Source of the DNA: Patiria miniata | Lineage: Eukaryota; Echinodermata; Asteroidea; Valvatida; Asterinidae | Length of the DNA stretch: 64,000 bases | NCBI RefSeq assembly: GCF_015706575.1 | Contig: NW_024037063.1 | Coordinates: 13,888,927 to 13,952,926, forward strand | Reading direction: 5' to 3' | Translations under genes and position numbers: made by a program | In this document: positions 60,901-64,000 of the stretch, one piece after another | How the letters are laid out: the number at the start of each line of letters is the position of its first letter | Numbering within the stretch: position 1 is the first letter of the stretch | Notes under the pieces: generated by a model | What the model was told of the DNA's origin: nothing | What the model saw: the letters and a program-made list of their open reading frames with translations, nothing else | The model's database searches: none

Positions 60901-63900
60901 TCTCTAAATGCACCCGAGCCGGGGAACCAGGCCTCGAGGTCATGTTTCTTGGCCGCTGCGTTGTTCAAAGCACCTAAATGCCATGAAAAAAATTCAAAAA
61001 AAAAAAAATTCAAAAAAATAAAATATAAATTATTAATACAAATTAGGCAATTCAAAAATATCAGGCCTCTGTTTTGGTATTTTTCTGGTTTTTTGTTTGG
61101 AAATTAAGGCAGAAATGTACGAGTAATAGAAAATTGTCAGGCCAAACGAAAATTTTAATCAAACACAGCGTACCTGAAACAATGTTAACGACTCGATAGC
61201 TGACGCCCAGGTTTCGACACAATCCTTCGGCGTTTTCAAGAAGCTCGTCAAACATCTCCCAGGATTTGTTGTCCAGGGGCGATGTTAAACAAAACTGCTC
61301 AATCTGAAAGACAAGACGATAACAAATTATATTTGCTGTGGCTTGGCTTGTGAATTTTGTGAGTAAAAAAAAAAAGGTAAATTATCTATAAAGAGTGCCT
61401 AAACAACAAACCCTCTGGCATTACAGCCATCTTGCATCAGGCTGCAAGCTGCATTCTCATTGGCTAGAGGTTGAAAAGTATAAGTATCATGCACCAATCA
61501 AAAACAACCTCTCATTGGAAATGCCAGCCAATGGAAAATGCTACTATTTCTAATTCACAATCGTCATAATTTGTTTCCAACAGCTCATAAGGTAAGTATT
61601 TGACCTGAAAAAACAATGTTTTTTTTTAAATGGCCTTCTTAACTCCCTGGGCCTGCATTGATGGAACCATTTCTTGATCCTCCAAAGTAAATAAAAACAA
61701 ACCCTGTGTACTTTCAAGAAGTCTATGTAGCAAGCCCCATGAAAAGAAACAGTAGGCTACCAGCTTCGGTCAAAAAATTGGGCCACCGGTATCAAAATGA
61801 TCGAAAGGAGCAATGCTCACAGCGATTTTTGGCAAGGTATGCACATCTTAGAGTTTGAAAATGTATGATAGCTTTGCAGTGAGGGGGGTGGCAGTTTTTT
61901 TGGTGTTATCACTTTTATTTATTTTTTAAAAATGGCTGCCAAATATGCTTGTTACCGGATTAATTTTTATGTAGTAAGGCCAAAAAAAAAATATTCGGTC
62001 TCTGGTCAGACCAAAGTTCTGGAATTGATGCGGCGACGCAGCTTTTTTTTTTTTGGCATTTTTTTTTTTCAAGCTTGGATTGTACAGACAAGGTGGTACT
62101 ATTGTGCTTTTGTTGTGTCCTCATATACATTGGGGCCCTCCATAATTTGCCTTGGTGCCCTCCATCATTTGCCTTGGTGCAATTTCCCCATTCCTTGGTA
62201 CAAAAATGTGAGGAGGTACGGCAATAGAGGGCGCTGCTGTAGCTACCGCGGACAATTTGAAGAAAAAAAAAGGTTGACGCGCATGATTAAAATCGACGCA
62301 CGCGCTGACCAAATGATAGCATCAAAAAGCTGCCACCGCTGCAATGCTATCACATATTTTTCAACTACAGGGGTGCATAGCTTGCCAAAAATCACAATGA
62401 CCATTATTCCCCTCATGTGATACCGACCAAACAATGAGGCTGATGGCCTACAGTGGCTGGGCTTTAACTGCCTAAAACCTCCTGCAAAGACTCCGTGTGG
62501 TTTTTGAAGATCTGGGGTTAGGGTAAAAACTACCCACCTTTTCAAACTGATGTACCCTGAAGATGCCCCTGGTATCGCGGCCGTGGGATCCAACCTCTTG
62601 ACGGAAGCATGAGGAGATGCCGGCGTAGCGTTTAGGGAGTTCATCTACTGCCATCCATTCGTTGCGATGGTAGGCGGCGATGGGTTGCTCAGAGGTGGCT
62701 ATGAGATACTTCTCTTCTATGGTTGCCTCCTCTGCCTTCTCACTGCCTTTACCAACCACCTGTGGACAACAAAAGCGCGAGGTTTATTTCTATAGCCCTA
62801 ACCCTCCAGGGTATTTGGCTCGAAAAACCTGCTAAACACAACAGTGTAACCTGCTCGGCATGGTGACCGTTTTAGCTGATTTTCGGCTAACTTTGACCCA
62901 ATTTTTGTAAAAAAACGTGTTTGACAGAAAATTTAACAGAATGGATTTTTTTGGCAGATTTCTGGCAGAATTCTGCAAAAATGGTTATTTGACGGAAAAA
63001 CAGTAAATTTGAACAAAAAATGGTACATTTGTTTTAAAAAGCTTCAATCCTTTCAAAAAAAAACCTTGCATAATTGGACAGGTTGGCTGGTCTTGGTGCC
63101 GAGGTTCACTTGGAAACGGACTTTGTCGTGGCCGGATCCGCGTTTAGCCCTAAATTTATGCGATAATTACATAACATCTTTAGGGACTATAGATTGTTTA
63201 AAATGTAATTTGAACCTTAATTAAGGCAACACTACCGATCTGCATGTGATTTTAAGTGTTTATAGTGTATTTCGAGTAATTCTGGTGAATTTGGCAGATT
63301 TTTGATAAATCTGACAGATTTTTGATGTGCATTTAGCAGAATTTGGCTCTGACCTTACAGTCACCCTGCTGCTTGGTGTAGCCAGATCTATCAGTTTAAA
63401 AAGCTCAAGGCCGAATTGCCCCAGAGTCGGTGGTCACCAACTGCAGCAGGATACAACTGTGGCATTGTTCAATGGGACTAGCTCTCATTGTCTCAGAATT
63501 GGCAGTCTATGGAGTGACCTGGCCTCGCGGTTAAGGGCATTGAATTCGTGGTCTGCGGGTAATTCTGAAGGTTGTGGGTTCGAGTCCAGCCTGGGGTTGT
63601 GGTGCGTGTGCCCTTGGGTAAGGCACTTTGTCACTCATTGCTTCTCCCCACCCAGGAGTAACTTGTGTTGGATGACTTGTGTTGGATTCTATTACAACAC
63701 TTTTTTTAACTGCACTGTACAGTACTGGCTCGAGAAAATCAATTCACCGATGAAACTTGTTACCTTGTAGAGTTCTTCATCAAACTGGCTGAGTTGAGCC
63801 ACTTCTTGCATGACCTCCTTGCGCATGAAGAACGGCGTGTAGAGGGGCGTGTAACCCTTCTCATGGAGCAAGCGCAGGGCGTACTGCTGGACTGCTTGGG

Positions 63901-63919
63901 AGAGGAACACCGCGGGGCC
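57905..63919 (-). CDS. SARS1: Cytosolic seryl-tRNA synthetase, 3' six exons (5' part beyond the right edge)
   Basis: Exons 63919-63764, 62759-62538, 61303-61174, 60973-60816, 58859-58730 and 58053-57905 all have GT-AG borders and matching phases (0,0,1,0,1), giving 314 C-terminal residues of an enzyme of about 510. It charges tRNA-Ser (and precharges tRNA-Sec) with serine. Seen: class II motif 1 region ([20 protein letters not shown]), the TSEQPIAA serine-site block, motif 2 ([24 protein letters not shown]) split at the intron after [24 protein letters not shown], and motif 3 ([13 protein letters not shown]) with its Arg. A Lys-rich tail ([16 protein letters not shown] region) corresponds to the animal-specific extension that in vertebrates carries a nuclear signal. 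The N-terminal tRNA-binding coiled coil is outside the window. Introns hold SINE, T-type and pogo-like repeats. Confidence 0.96.
58955..59335. mobile_element. Inverted-repeat element in SARS1 intron
   Basis: TATATAACTGACATGCAGATCC.. at the left and GGATCTATAATGTTGGTTATATA at the right are inverse over about 35 bases with several changes, joined by the conserved CTTGTCATTTGATT. Part of the body recurs at 39465-39665. No ORF. Confidence 0.55.
59672..60112. mobile_element. pogo/Tigger-like non-autonomous element in SARS1 intron
   Basis: TA-flanked ends TACAGTA..GAACGTTGTTATACCGAACACCG and CGATGTTCTCTACAGCGGCG..CACTGTA, with inner GTTATACTGAAC words. This layout (TA target, CAGT ends, several tandem GTTATA(A/C)CGAAC-type motifs) is typical of pogo-like elements. 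No transposase. Confidence 0.5.
60107..60151 (+). repeat. Single degenerate 34-bp minisatellite unit
   Basis: ACAGGGAATAAGTGGCAGGG then TAGTTTGGAGTGTAACAG aligns with the array A/B unit (ACAGGGAGTAACAGGCAGGG, TGGTTTGGGGCAGTACAG) with about eight differences, directly at the right end of the pogo-like element. Confidence 0.45.
61978..62110 (+). repeat. Diverged left part of a GGCC(A)n element, copy d
   Basis: TAA then GGCCAAAAAAAAAA..GGTCTCTGGT and GATGCGGCGACGCAGC align with copies a-c. No right end was found. Lies in a SARS1 intron. Confidence 0.45.
62838..63360 (+). repeat. Dispersed ~500-bp repeat, copy 2 (SARS1 intron)
   Basis: Inverse copy of 14488-15000, sharing CCTTAATTAAGG, TAAATCTGACAGATTTTTGA and GGTTGGCTGGTC landmarks along the full length. 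Confidence 0.75.
63511..63665 (+). repeat. tRNA-derived SINE, family S2, plus-strand copy (SARS1 intron)
   Basis: A-box-like TGGCCTCGCGGTTAAG, long variable-arm-like section, B box GGTTCGAGTCC, then GTGCCCTTGGGTAAGGCAC and GCTTCTCCCCACCCAGGAGT, matching the two tandem copies at 23465-23875 in reverse. Confidence 0.75.
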
Positions 63920-64000
63920 CTAAAGTAAAGGGAACATTTGGGGGAATGGTTACCACTAATTCACTTACAGCAGTGGAAAGATTGTAGCATATGTTACGCT

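Overview
This is a window of an animal nuclear genome: AT-rich, intron-containing and crowded with repeats. Split genes with GT-AG introns, AATAAA-type polyadenylation signals, tRNA-derived SINEs, many short inverted-repeat DNA transposons and frequent acatgtacatgt-type simple sequence suggest a marine invertebrate, most likely an echinoderm or another invertebrate deuterostome. The taxon is an inference; nothing read here fixes the species.

Five protein-coding genes can be supported. (1) A FAM185A-like gene runs leftward out of the window (exons at 1677-993 and 471-362). (2) Head-to-head with it, WASHC1, the actin-nucleation-promoting subunit of the endosomal WASH complex, is complete in three coding exons (3247-6589, +). 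(3) TUSC2 (FUS1) is complete in three very short coding exons (32612-22212, -), with a 9.3 kb first intron full of transposons. (4) A single-exon gene (48371-49654, +) encodes a helical protein with a C-terminal MYND zinc finger, which I do not recognise as a named orthologue. (5) The 3' two thirds of cytosolic seryl-tRNA synthetase SARS1 enters from the right edge (six exons, 63919-57905, -). The genes are housekeeping functions (endosomal actin, mitochondrial/calcium biology, translation) and do not form one pathway.

Layout: 1-6.6 kb FAM185A and WASHC1; 6.6-22.2 kb intergenic DNA with transposons and a second copy of the WASHC1-intron minisatellite; 22.2-32.6 kb TUSC2; 32.6-47.7 kb intergenic or large-intron DNA with hAT-like and TTAA-flanked elements; 47.8-49.75 kb MYND gene; 49.75-57.9 kb mostly featureless; 57.9-64 kb SARS1.

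The most interesting material is non-coding. There is a near-perfect inverted repeat with a tRNA-like gene and pol III terminator in its loop. Two 34-bp minisatellite arrays share one monomer. A 145-bp satellite has exact register and a nuclear-receptor-like DR1 motif. A TTAA-flanked element family carries an internal palindrome whose two arms have changed in step between copies. Several nested insertions can be dated relative to each other by target-site duplications.
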